This document shows positions 22,735-32,906 of a stretch of DNA of 64,000 nt, piece by piece. Origin of the DNA: Charina bottae (Eukaryota; Chordata; Lepidosauria; Squamata; Charinaidae); assembly GCA_023362775.1 (NCBI GenBank), contig JALMGJ010000006.1, positions 11,922,501-11,986,500 on the forward strand, written 5' to 3'. The notes under the pieces are model-generated. The model did not search any database and was not told the origin of the DNA. It worked only from the letters and a program-made list of their open reading frames with translations. Made by a program: the position numbers and the translations under genes. Every line of letters begins with the position of its first letter. Positions within the stretch are counted from its first letter, which is position 1.

Positions 22735-23900
22735 TAGGCTGACCATATTTCCTTGAGACTAAAATGGGACATTGGGATGGCAAAAATGGGATGGGGTTTA
22801 ACTTATGTAATATTCCGTATTCATGAAAAAGTAAGACGATAAAAAAAGTTTTAAAGAGTTTTTAAGATCCATTTGCTGGTCGTTAAACAGATTACTGTAT
22901 AACGGGTAAGACACCAGGCTTGCCGATCAGAAGATCGCAAGTTCGGAGGTTCGAATCCCTAGCCCCACGTGATGGAGTGAGCTCCCACACTCGCTCCAGC
23001 TCTTGCCAACCTAGCAATTTGAAAGCATGCAAATGCAAGTAGATAAATAGGTACCACTTCGGTGGGAAAAATCACAGGGACATGAAAGGAGCCTCCTCGG
23101 GCGTCCCCCGGGCAACGGTGATGTCACCGGCAAATCCTTTCACTACAAAAGCGCCTTGGTGCTTCGGACACGAAAAAAAATTAAAATGAAAAAGTTTTAT
23201 TACATGAACATATTGAGCTAACAATTATTCTTCAGTGACAGAACTCATACAAAAGTTTAGGTAGACATAGAGGAGGACTGTATTTCACAGGAGGCGAATG
23301 GGGAAAGCACAGCTCATGGGCTTTGTAACATCACGGATCGCAGGAAGGAGGGGATGGGGGAGAGAAGAGAGGCAGGGAAGGGAGGATTCAAAAACTCCAC
23401 ACCCAGCGAGGCTTCTCTTCCTTCTGCCTTCCCTCCTCCTCCTCCTGCTTTTTTTTCTCCCTCTTTCTCTCTCTCCCACAATCCCAAACGAAAGACTCTC
23501 TCTTGCCGAGCCAGAGAAATAATCAGTTTCACTTTTGAAAAAAGGGGCGGGATCACATCCTGAACGCATTTTAATAAAACAGAGAGCAGAGAGCGACCAG
23601 CTAAGAGCAGAGCAGAGCTGGTGGCAAAGATCTCTCTCCCTGTCTCTCTGTTTCTCCCTCTCTCTCTCTTTCCGCCTTCCTTGCCCCTCTCTAGTCTCAC
23701 CCAACATCAGGCACCTCAATCAAGCACTTTTTAAATGATAATTGCATCTTGGCTGAATCAATCTTGCCATGCCTGACATTTTGCTAATTTTTTTTTAAAA
23801 AAATGGGACAAAATTGACCTTTATATTAAAACAATGGACAGTCAGGAAATGTGAAAAAAATGGTACTGTCCCATTTAAAACAGTACATATGGTCAGCCTA
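22735..23900. mobile_element. hAT element with TAGGCTGACCATAT ends, longer copy
   Basis: Same termini as the element at 32.9 kb. Flanks TTATTAAG and TTGTTAAG match at 7 of 8 (22727-22734, 23901-23908). It spans 1.17 kb, contains a nested SINE (22896-23172) and a purine/pyrimidine-skewed stretch (23340-23700), and shows no transposase-like frame. It inserted into the right terminal repeat of the Tigger-like element. Confidence 0.8.
22896..23172 (+). mobile_element. tRNA SINE with an alternative 3' end, nested in hAT
   Basis: The head (GGTAAGACACCAGGCTTG, B box GGTTCGAATCC at 22950-22960) and body up to CCACTTCGGTGGGAA match the Sauria-type SINE. From about 23069 the sequence changes to GGAGCCTCCTCGGGCG ... 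AAAGCGCCTTGGTGCTTC, ending CGGACACG plus an A-rich tail. The BovB-like end is therefore replaced. Confidence 0.7.
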
Positions 23901-23928
23901 TTGTTAAGCTAGGACTACCTGTGGGTAT

Positions 23929-23950
23929 ACACACACACACACACACACAA
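23929..23950. repeat. (AC)n microsatellite
   Basis: 11 AC units. Confidence 0.9.
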
Positions 23951-23983
23951 ATATATATACACTTGTCCCTTAAACCCCTAGCA

Positions 23984-24233
23984 CAGGGTTTTCCAAAGTG
24001 CCGCCACTGGCAATATGCCAGCGGCGGGGCGGCGGCAGCGGCGGCACGGCGGCGGGGCGGGGGCGCACACACGCGGGGGTGACACAGGAGGGCGTGCGGT
24101 GGTGTGCGCGCGCAAGGTGGCGGCGCGGTGGGGCGTGCGGCGGCGCAGGGGGGCGAGCGGCGGCGCACGTGTGTGGCACGCTGTGGTGTGTGCATAAATG
24201 TTTGTGTCGCCACACACAGTTTGGAAAGCTCTG
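23984..24233. mobile_element. Non-autonomous hAT (Buster-like) GC-rich MITE, copy 4
   Basis: Perfect 8 bp duplication CCCTAGCA (23976-23983 and 24234-24241). Ends are CAGGGTTTTCCAAAGT and CAGTTTGGAAAGCTCTG. The interior is closely similar in style to copy 3 (GGCGGCGGGGCGG and GTGTGCGCGCG runs). Long proline/alanine-rich open frames across it are by-products of composition. Confidence 0.9.
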
Positions 24234-24806
24234 CCCTAGCACAATAGCTCTTCAAAAGTAGAAGTGAAAACAAGCCTTCTCCTATTTGACTAGAATGGAA
24301 ATAGAAGATGGATATGGTTAGATTTCTCTTCCTACTTCCTACAACAATGCTTGGCCTTGTAACTGAAGCCATTAAATGATCCACTCTTTTATCATGTAAC
24401 GTTAGGCACCACCCAGCCTTCCCACTTCCACCACGCAAAACAAATCCTCTAATCTCAGGCTTTGTTTTGTTTATTTGTTTGAAAAGTCATCATCTCTGAT
24501 AGAAAGAAGGTTATAAGGCCTTTCTGTGCAGCGTTGTTTCATGATTCAACAGCACTTGCTGAGATGAGCGCAAACCAAGCAATCTTCAAGTGCCACCATT
24601 GGAAAACCACTTATTCATTAAACATCAGCAAAGATCAAAAGCATTTCACTGGCAAAACGAGACAAAAAGAGAGAAAAGTGGGGAGAGAAAGGAATGAAGA
24701 ACAAGCAAGAGACAAAAGGGGTTGAAAACAACAATCTACATTCTCTATATGTATATCAAAAGACAGAGAACTTTTCTAGCTACTGGAAATAATCCTACAT
24801 TCCAGA

Positions 24807-24932
24807 TGATAACCTATATCTCTCTAGCATTAATGCTATTAAGATAAAAACTCCTTTCTGTGTGTGCGTATTTCTTTGCTGTTATATGCTCTGCTCCATT
24901 CAGTGGTACTAGCTGCCCACTAATGGTCTTCA
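24807..24932 (+). repeat. Dispersed ~130 bp segment, copy 2
   Basis: Direct repeat of 19351-19486, 5.45 kb downstream. It lacks the ATGCTC of copy 1 and has TGTGTGCG for TGTGCA. Flanks beyond GGTCTTC are unrelated. Confidence 0.8.
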
Positions 24933-25272
24933 AAGACAGGGATAGGAGTAGCTGAAAAGATTCCAGATTTCTCTGTGACGCTCTAAATGGGAGGAAGTTG
25001 CCAGATGCATTATAAAACCCAGCAGTATCTGTGGTGAAAAAGCAGATAATTCATAACCAACCATGAGTTCTTCTATGGTTGACAGTCTGAGGAAACTGCT
25101 CTTTTCCTGCAGAATAAGCATCTGAGGATGTAAAGAGGGACTGTTCATTCTAAGGACTGCCTCTCTGTGCATTTCCATCATCCCCATATGTTTCAAGGTC
25201 TTGAAAACACATTCTACAGCAGAAACCTGGCTCAAAGAAGGCCCTGAAATGGCCCAAGGACTCTCTCTGAAC

Positions 25273-25407
25273 CAGTGTTTCTCAACCTTGGCTACTTTAA
25301 GATGTGTGGACTTCAACTCCCAGAATTCCCCAGCCAGCCATGCTGGCTGGGGAATTCTGGGAGTTGAAGTCCACACATCTTAAAGTTTCTAAGGTTGAGA
25401 AACACTG
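25273..25407. mobile_element. Palindromic hAT MITE
   Basis: Near-perfect inverted repeat: CAGTGTTTCTCAACC at the left and GGTTGAGAAACACTG at the right, arms containing GACTTCAACTCCCAG, and the centre near 25340. Perfect 8 bp duplication CTCTGAAC (25265-25272 and 25408-25415). Confidence 0.9.
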
Positions 25408-26289
25408 CTCTGAACTGTGTGATGCTCAAAACCCCCCGTCTAGGCTGTTGATGAAGCTGCTCTAATAGCTTCACTATCTACAATTATCTAGTCTCCAGCC
25501 ACATCCCTAAAGCAGATGTAATTAGGGAACTTCAGAGCCAAGCTGTGCATGGTCTTAATTACAGAACCAACATGGGATACTTATGCGTTCCAACCGTTTA
25601 AAAGAGGCAGAAAGAAAGGAGAGGAGGAAAAAAATGGGGAGACACATCTAATTGAACCGAAAAGTTATTTTTACCCTTGCTTTGACTCAGAGATAGCACA
25701 GCTGGTAAGCTACTCTGAATGCAGGGTGGGTTCTGCGACTGGGGTAGACAATTGTATGGTTTGCTTTCCAAAACAAAGAGGAATATCTGACATTGATAAA
25801 CCTGAGTTACAAGTGAGAGTTGAAACGAAATGCCACACAGAATGCTTCTGTTCTGGTGCCAACCAGCCAATGTTGCGTGCTTTCCAAATACGCCACTGCA
25901 GCTCTTCTGCCTCTGGTTTCTGCTTCCTCCTTTGAACTGCCAGTCAACATAATGTTGCCACTGAGATTGCTCAATTTTCTGTTTTGGGGAAAAGGTATGT
26001 CCCTTTACAATATTTTTTTATATACTGTTTTCTAGCCGTTTTGCAAATATTAGGTTTTTCCTTAGTACCGTGGTTCTTAAACAGGGGCATAATTTGGGCA
26101 TACCCTAGGGGTAATGAAGCAATTTGTAACTGCTTGTTTGTGAGTCAAGGATCCAGTTTGGGACTGCAGCTGCCAAGACTCTTGTGTAAAGCCAGAGTCT
26201 GGTTTTTTACTTATTTATTTATTGTGGGGTTAATGGCATTATTCAAGACTGGGAAAAGGGGTAATTGGGTCAAACCGTTTAAGAACCAC

Positions 26290-26690
26290 TACCTTAGCAT
26301 GTGCTGCTGATTGCTCTTGTGCTGCTAAGAGGACGTGTGTGTGATTGGAGCATATCTTGCTGGTGACCTAGTTGAGGCAGCTTCAGGGGACATATAAGGA
26401 AGCCATCTCACTAGAGAGCAAGCAAACAGGAAAAGAAAAAAGTTTTGCAAACAGAAAAGGGAAAAGGAAGAAGAGAGAGGAAGAAGAGGAGAGGGGAAGA
26501 GTAAAAGAGGGGGAGAACTTATTGAGTTATTTCTGCTTCTGGCTGTTTCCTGAGTGCTGATGGTTGCACATTGAGCTGCTGATTGCCACTGTGTTGACCG
26601 GAGCATTGTTTGCTATTGACCTAGCTGAGACAGCTTCAGGGGACATATAAGGAAACCAGGTCCCAGAACGTGCAAGCCAATAGGGAGAGG
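26290..26690 (+). repeat. Tandem duplication of the CR1 5' UTR, ~255 bp period
   Basis: The block ending CAGCTTCAGGGGACATATAA occurs at about 26381-26400 and again at about 26633-26652. Similar sequence precedes each (GTGCTGCTGATTGC... then GTTGAGGCAGC, and GAGCTGCTGATTGCC... then GCTGAGACAGC). Repeated 5' UTR modules serve as promoter units in several LINE lineages. A purine-rich spacer (26430-26520) lies between. Confidence 0.65.
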
Positions 26691-26915
26691 AAACAGGAGT
26701 TCAATAGGGGAGGACAAAGGGGAGGCACGCTATTGTTCGGAATTTTTGTTTGTCAGAAGAACTTGGAGATGGAGATGTGTTTGATTTTTTCCCCCTCTCT
26801 GAAGAACATGTGCTGCAGAAGTGCAGGCTGATTACCCTTTTGGAAGAGAAGGTGAAGGAGCTAGGGACAAAATAGTACACCTCCCAACTTATCAGGGAAG
26901 TTAGGAAGTTCTCAA

Positions 26916-27591
26916 ATGCTGGAAGTACCTGCAAAGGACGACCACACTGAGAAGCTTCCCAGAAGATTGAAGAGAGCCAAGCAGAGGGACCAGAGATACG
27001 GAGAAATACGATGCAAAGGTCCAAGCCTGTTAAAAAGAGCTCTTATACTCTGGAACTTCAGAATAGGCCTCACCGTTAATGATATTTTGGGACCCCTGGA
27101 TAAAGACCACTGCCACAAGCCTCGGGGACTGAAGAAGAGGACTCTGCCCTGAAGAGTTGGAAGCAGTGGCTGGTGGTGATTGGAAATCCCTATCAAGAGG
27201 GACAGAAGCATCCATCTGTCTGCTGGGAAGTCCATCAAAAGAAGCTGCCTTCCTGGGGCACACATTTGGGATGTGATGGAAAGACTCTACTGAGAAATAG
27301 CCCCTTCTACTAATCCACCTGGGAACAAGAGTGATGGAACTGGGAACAGGGCTGGCGTTTGCTTCACTCCTTCCTATTGAAGGATGTGGTGCAGGGAGGC
27401 AGAGAAAAATGCTTGAGGTGAACAGCTGGCTACCCAAATGGCGCCAATGGGGATTCTTTGATAATGGGAGAGCTTTTCAAGATGCAGAGTCCTGGCGGAA
27501 GAAGGACTGCATCTCATTGTATCTCACTAGGACTGGAAATAATGTGTTTGGAAGATGCCTTACAAATCTGATTCAGAGTGCTTTAAATTGA
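26916..27591 (+). pseudogene. CR1 ORF1 remnant with SGNH/esterase-like domain
   Basis: Translation in pieces gives CLPGA...DV near 27245-27280, LGTRVMELG near 27320, LPIEGCGAGRQRKMLEVNSWL, then GFFDNG and LYLTRTGNNVFG before the stop at 27591. This order matches the esterase-like domain of CR1 ORF1 proteins. The block that is normally DGxHLT reads DCISLYLT, so the catalytic His position is changed to Tyr. Stops and at least one frame change occur upstream (around 27150-27300). It is non-functional. Confidence 0.7.
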
Positions 27592-27831
27592 AAGCCTTGT
27601 GATGCCAGGGCCTGGGGCTAGAGTGGGACTGGGACTGGGACTGTGAGGGGTGTGCAGGATGTGGAGGCACCCAATAATGAGCATATACATACAGGAAGGG
27701 ACTGGTTCAGTTTGAAACTAGGAACTAGGTATGTTTAGCTTAACAGAGAAGACTGAGGGGAGACAAGATAGCAGTCTTCCAATACTTGAAGAGCTGCCAC
27801 AGGGAAGAGGGCATCGACGTATTCTCCATGG

Positions 27832-27939
27832 TACCTACTCCGGGAGACAGTGGAGGACAGGAAGGCCTGGCGTGCTCTGGTCCATGAGGTCACGAAGAGT
27901 CGGACATGACTAAACGACTGAACAACAAACAACAACACC
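27832..27939 (+). mobile_element. BovB 3'-end fragment inserted in a CR1 3' UTR
   Basis: About 100 bp matching the terminal ~100 bp of BovB (CTCCGGGAGACAGTGGAGG ... AGTCGGACATGACTAAACG, A/C-rich tail) interrupts CR1 sequence that reads through on both sides. The break in CR1 falls between CTCCATGG and CACCTGAGGG, with a short repeated ACCT at the edges. It is a severely 5'-truncated insertion that postdates the CR1. Confidence 0.85.
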
Positions 27940-28170
27940 TGAGGGTAGGACACAATGGGTGGAAGCTCATCAGAGGGAGATCCAACCTGGAAACAAGGAG
28001 GAATTTCCTGACAGTGAGTACTATCAAGCAGTGGAACAGCTTGCCTCCCGGAGTTGTGGGTGCTCCATCACTGGAGGTTTTCAAGAAAAGACTGGACAAC
28101 CATTTGTCCGAGATGGTATGAGGATTCCTGCCTTGGTCAGGGTTGGACTAGAAGACCTCCAAGATCCCTT

Positions 28171-28270
28171 CCAGCCCTATGATTCTATGATTCTATGATT
28201 CTATGATTCTATGATTCTATGATTCTATGATTCTATGATTCTATGATTCTATGATTCTATGATTCTATGA
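28171..28270 (+). repeat. CR1 3' octamer tail (ATTCTATG)n
   Basis: About eleven uninterrupted copies of an 8 bp unit directly after the CR1 3' UTR. CR1 elements end in two to four such octamers because the RT primes there, so this array was expanded after insertion. Confidence 0.95.
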
Positions 28271-29848
28271 TGATGGCATCATGATGCCCATGACAACATT
28301 GTGGCTTCTTACAGACACCTATGTCCCCCGAGTCTGTAAGATTGCTGATTTTTGTTTTCATGTCACGAAGCCAGTTTTTTTTAAGTGCGACCCTTGGAAG
28401 AGTAAAATTACATGTCCCTCTCTTACAGGATGAGTAATCAAAGGAGGAGAACAAAACAGTTGTTGCAGAAATCTGGCAAGAGAAAAACCCGCTGCAAAAC
28501 TGGTCGCATGGGGAAAGTAGCGATGGAGATTGCATATGCATTGTTAACCTCACCTATGTAAAAAAATTGAGCTGATAAATGAAACACTCCTCCACATTCC
28601 TTTCACAGAAGGAAACGCGGCACTTTAGGCTTTCCATGCCATGAAACAAACTTCTTTGGAAACCATCTGTCGTCATAAAGGGGAACAATATTTCATGGCC
28701 TTCCCTGACACAGCCAACCTTGAAGATGTGCTGAAAGCTGCTGTTTCCATCCCTGCCCCTGAGTAGCTCTTTTGAGCTACCTCTTCAGTAATTTTTGTAC
28801 GTTACAGAGAGAACGCTGGCAAAGTGCTTTGAACATTCTCAAGGACTACATCTAGGCATTATTCCTTGATTCCTGGGGTGCAAAGGACCTGATGAATGTA
28901 TTCAATATTTATTGGTCGATGTATTGTCGAAAGCTTTCACGGCCGGAGTTCGATGGCTGTTGTGGGTCTTCCGGGCTGTGTGGCCGTGTTCTGGAAGTTG
29001 TGGTTCCTAACATTTCGCCAGCATCTGTGGCCAGCATCGTCAGAGGGCAGGAGCACAGATAGAAGCGAAATCTCTGTGATTTTGCTTCTATCTGTGCTCC
29101 TGCCCTCTGAAGATGCTGGCCACAGATGCTGGCGAAACGTTAGGAACCACAACTTCCAGAACACGGCCACACAGCCCGGAAGACCCACAACAGCCATTTA
29201 TTGGTCGGTTTATTCAGAAAGGGAAGAAGGACTGTAGGCATGTAAAGGTTTCCCCAAGGGCAGAAACACCTACTTATGGTTTTGCAGCTGGTCAAATCAA
29301 CAAGACGTTCAGTTGGTCTAAAGCATCTATTATGTGAAATCCTATTTATTGGCAAGATCTTAGTCTGCATCTGGGCTGAAATGCACCCAGAGAAAGAAGC
29401 ATCCGTGCGTTCCTCATGTCACAGCTACATTGCGGGAGTTCCCGTGGACCTCATCACCCCCGAAGTTAAATAACAGCAATTACAAGGCACTTTCCAGTCT
29501 CAAAGTCCTGCACAAACAATAATTAAGCACCACAGCTACATTTTAACTAGCCTTGGATCATTCTGTGACAGCTCGCAAGCTTGGAAGTGAGAATGGTGCT
29601 GCTTCTGCTGCTGGAGAAACTATGGAATGAACCCATAACCATTGTCCTTTGGAGGATGTGGCGTATTTTGGAACAATTTCAATTCCATAGGAGTAATAGG
29701 TCCCGGATTTTTTATGCATTCTTTAAGTTAGCAAATTTTAGGTACCTTGATTCAAAAATTGTTGTGGTATAATGCACCATTTGGGCTAACTTGAGGGTAC
29801 AAACAGACAAGCAGATAAGCACAATGAAAGTTTTAGTAGTATATAGAA
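28271..29848. other. Unassigned around one PLE
   Basis: Besides the PLE at 28919-29195, nothing is recognised. Confidence 0.45.
28919..29195 (-). mobile_element. Inverted-repeat Penelope-like element (family B), second copy
   Basis: Flanked by a 12 bp duplication, ATTTATTGGTCG (28907-28918 and 29196-29207). Same family and same inverted structure as the copy at 804-1065, with the 3' end (GTCGAAAGCTTTCACGGCC) on the left, so it inserted in the opposite orientation. The arms meet near 29075. Confidence 0.82.
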
Positions 29849-30357
29849 ACATAGACAGCATATTAAAAAGCAGAGACATCACCTTGCCGACAAAGGTCCG
29901 TATAGTTAAAGCTATGGTTTTTCCAGTAGTAATGTATGGCTGTGAAAGTTGGACCATAAGGAAGGCTGAGCGCCGAAGAATTGATGCTTCCGAACTGTGG
30001 TGCTGGAGAAGACTCTTGAGAGTCCCTTGAACTGCAAGGAGGTCAAATCAGTCAATCCTAAAGGAAATCAACCCTGACTGCTCATTGGAAGGACAGATAC
30101 TGAAGCTGAAGCTCAAATACTTTGGCCACCTAATGCGAAGAGAGGACTCACTGGAAAAGACCCTGATGCTGGGAAAGACTGAGGGCAAAAGGAGAAGGGG
30201 ACGGCAGAGGATGAGATGGTTAGATAGCATCACCGATGTAATGAACGTGAATTTGAGTAAACTCCGGGAGACAGTGGAGGACAGGAAGGCCTGGCATGCT
30301 ATGGTCCATGAGGTCACGAAGAGTCGGACACGACTAAATGACTGAACAACAACAACA
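29849..30357 (+). mobile_element. BovB 3' fragment, tail-to-tail with the next copy
   Basis: The last ~500 bp of a BovB, coding the thumb and C-terminus from NIDSILKSRDITLPTK, then the 3' tail ending in AACAACAACAACAG. One in-frame TGA replaces the Trp codon near 30030. Sequence identity to the corresponding part of the minus-strand BovB at 30461-30970 is very high by eye. The 3' ends face each other across about 100 bp, so the two copies form a large inverted repeat. Confidence 0.88.
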
Positions 30358-30460
30358 GATTAGTATTCACACTTATGAGCCCACCCCTCCTATCCTGGGG
30401 CAGAAATTAGGCTTGGAAAGAAGCTCTCATTAAAGAGTCTGGGAAGTCCAACTGCCAGGT

Positions 30461-32312
30461 TGTTGTTGTTGTTCAGTCGTTCAGTCGTGTCCGACTCTTC
30501 GTGACCTCATGGACCATAGCACGCCAGGCCTTCCTGTCCTCCACTGTCTCTCGGAGTTTACTCAAATTCATGTTCATTACATCGGTGATGCTATCTAACC
30601 ATCTCATCCTCTGCCGTCCCCTTCTCCTTTTGCCCTCAGTCTTTCCCAGCATCAGGGTCTTTTCCAGTGAGTCCTCTCTTCTCATTAGGTGGCCAAAGTA
30701 TTTGAGCTTCAGCTTCAGCATCTGTCCTTCCAATGAGCAGTCAGGGTTGATTTCCTTTAGGATTGACTGGTTTGACCTCCTTGCAGTCCAAGGGACTCTC
30801 AAGAGTCTTCTCCAGCACCACAGCTCGAAAGCATCAATTCTTCGGCGCTCAGCCTTCCTTATGGTCCAACTCTCACAGCCATACATTGCTACTGGAAAAA
30901 CCATAGCTTTAACTATACGGACCTTTGTCGGCAAGGTGATGTCTCTGCTTTTTAATATGCTGTCTAGGTTTGCCATAGCTTTCCTCCCAAGGACCAAGCG
31001 TCTTTTAATTTCATGGCTGCAGTCACCGTCTGCGGTGATCTTGGAGCCCAAGAAAATAAAATCTGTCACTGCTTCCATTTCTTCCCCTTCTATTTGCCAG
31101 GAAGTGATGGGACCAGATGCCATGATCTGGGTTTTTTTAATGTTGAGTTTCAAGCCAGCTTTTGCACTCTCCTCTTTCACCCTCATCAAGAGGCTCTTTA
31201 GTTCCTCTTCACTTTCTGCCATTAGGGTGGTATCGTCTGCATATCTGAGGTTGTTGATATTTTTCCCGGCAATCTTAACTCCGGCTTGTGATTCATCCAG
31301 CCCGGCATTTCTCATGATGTACTCTGCATATAAGTTAAATAAGCAGGGTGATAATATACAGCCTTGTCGTACTCCTTTCCCAATTTTGAACCAGTCGGTT
31401 GTTCCATGTCCGGTTCTAACTGTTGCTTCTTGACCCACATACAGGTTTCTCAGGAGACAGGTAAGGTGGTCTGGTACTCCCATCTCTTTAAGACTTTGCC
31501 ACAGTTTGTTGTGATCCACACAATCAAAGGCTTTAGCATAGTCAATGAAGCAGAAGTAGGTGTTTTTCTGGAACTCTCTTGCTTTTTCCATGATCCAGTG
31601 AATGTTGGCAATCTGATCTCTAGTTCCTCTGCCTCTTCGAAACCCAGCTTGCACTTCTGGTAGTTCTCGGTTCACATGCTGCTGAAGCCTAGCTTGTAGG
31701 ATTTTGAGCATAACCTTGCTAGCATGTGAAATGAGTGCAATTGTACGGTAGTTTGAACATTCTTTGGCATTGCCTTTCTTTGGAATTGGAACGTAAACTG
31801 ACATTTTCCAATCCTGTGGCCACTGTTGAGTTTTCCAAATTTGTTGGCATATTGAGTGCAGCACTTTAACAGCATCATCTTTTAGGATTTTAAATAGCTC
31901 AGCTGGGATACTGTCTTCTCCGCTAGCTTTGTTGTTAGTAATGCTTCCTAAGGCCCACTTGACTTCACTCTCTAGGATGTCCGGCTCAAGGTCAGTGACC
32001 ACACCATCGTATTTATCAGGGATATTAAGATTTTTCTTGTATAGTTCTTCTGTGTATTCTTGCCACCTCTTCTTAATCTCTTCTGCTTCTGTTAGGTCCC
32101 TGCCTTTTTTGTCCTTTATCATGCCCATCTTTGCACAAAACGTTCCCTTGATATCTCCGATTTTCTTGAAGAGATCTCTAGTCTTCCCCATTCTATTGTT
32201 TTCCTCGATTTCTTTGCATTGTTCATTTAAGAAGGCCTTCTTATCTCTCCTTGCTATTCTCTGGAATTCTGCATTCAGTTGTTTATATCTTTCCCTTTCT
32301 CCCTTGCCTTTT
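30461..32312 (-). mobile_element. 5'-truncated BovB LINE with intact RT frame
   Basis: The insertion is flanked by an 11 bp duplication, AACTGCCAGGT (30450-30460 and 32313-32323). On the minus strand it starts in the linker before the RT domain and ends in the canonical BovB 3' end (the GTTGTTGTT run at 30461 is the A/C-rich tail seen on the plus strand). The endonuclease half is missing through 5' truncation, as is usual for LINE insertions. The protein is closer in wording to ruminant BovB than the copy at 58.6 kb. Confidence 0.95.
30473..32312 (-). CDS. BovB reverse transcriptase frame, uninterrupted but lacking the endonuclease
   Basis: About 612 codons of element-derived reading frame run without a stop to the natural C-terminus KSRTRLND. 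Counting from the upstream ATG at 32395, which lies outside the element, FIDYAKAFD is at residues 283-291, GVRQGCILSP at 341-350 and the catalytic YADD at 385-388. The thumb region and C-terminal zinc-knuckle-like CESW...CWRR follow. The first 28 codons of the long open frame come from flanking DNA and are not part of BovB. Truncation makes it non-autonomous. The intact frame indicates recent insertion. There is no reason to infer a host function. Confidence 0.85.
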
Positions 32313-32906
32313 AACTGCCAGGTAGGGTGGGGCAATCTGGGGCAATTTAAAGGAAGACCTGCCAGATCCTTAGTCAGTGCTGCAACTTGGGGCACATTTT
32401 GGCGGGGATGTGGAGCAGGGAAGGACCATCCTTGGCCTTTGAATCACAGATGGCACCAGGAGAAAAATGAACTTGGATGTGATTTAAAATGGAACTTCAT
32501 TAAAATCACACTCATGTGGTTACTTCCTTCGTCACATTCAACATTACAATTCAGCAGCAAAGTATGGAAGACTTCAAGGCTTTGGAGAGGACATTTGGTG
32601 TCCACCCCTCATTTTCTTAAAAGAAACTTGTCCACATTTTGTTGGCAGAACAACTTGTTGATTCTTCAGCTTTCTTGAGAGAAAAGAAAATATCATTAAA
32701 GAAGACGAAGCTGCTTCTTCAAGCATGGGTCCTTATGTACCACAACAGGAGTGATTATGAGGTTCAGGAGAACCCCAAGAAAGACTGGGTATAAATTACA
32801 TTAATAATAATAATTTGTAGTGCTTGGAAAGACACTGTGCAAGGAGGGCTGTGTTAGTCTCTGGTAGCAAAAAATCACCTTTTCTGATTTACAAATGTTA
32901 TTAAAC

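Larger units (their letters stand above)
22341..23917. mobile_element. Tc1/mariner (Tigger-like) MITE, interrupted
   Basis: The left end TAGTCCTCGCTTAAC abuts the GATA array. The body runs to 22734, and its right end TTAAGCTAGGACTA resumes at 23904 after the inserted hAT. TA at both ends fits a TA target duplication. The body contains repeated AACGGTCGT and CATGACC-type inverted motifs. Assignment to Tigger-like mariners is from the ends only. Confidence 0.6.
24242..26289. other. Unassigned except one palindromic MITE and the 130 bp repeat
   Basis: Short frames at 24930-25376 cross the MITE and have no family signature. Confidence 0.45.
26290..28268 (+). mobile_element. CR1 LINE, internally deleted (5' UTR + ORF1 + 3' UTR)
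   Basis: The left part is CR1-like 5' UTR in two tandem copies. The middle encodes a broken ORF1. The right part is the typical CR1 3' UTR (AGGAATTTCCTGACAGTGAG, the GGACAACCATTTGTC block, CTTCCAGCCC) ending in the octamer tail (ATTCTATG)n. Only a short linker (about 27592-27730) separates ORF1 from the 3' UTR, so the whole ~3 kb RT-encoding ORF2 is absent. A BovB tail has inserted at 27832-27939. Family assignment rests on the octamer tail and the ORF1 signature. Confidence 0.85.

Noticed and set aside
23285..23738. Arg/Glu-rich and Ser/Leu-rich frames
   Set aside because: Arise from the purine/pyrimidine-skewed stretch inside the hAT element.
23893..24438. Proline/alanine/histidine-rich 181-codon frame
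   Set aside because: Crosses the GC-rich hAT MITE; stop-poor because of composition.
30501..31433. 310-codon open frame on the plus strand (and others at 31929-32678)
   Set aside because: It lies antisense to the intact BovB RT frame; its length follows from the coding strand's codon use and it has no domain.
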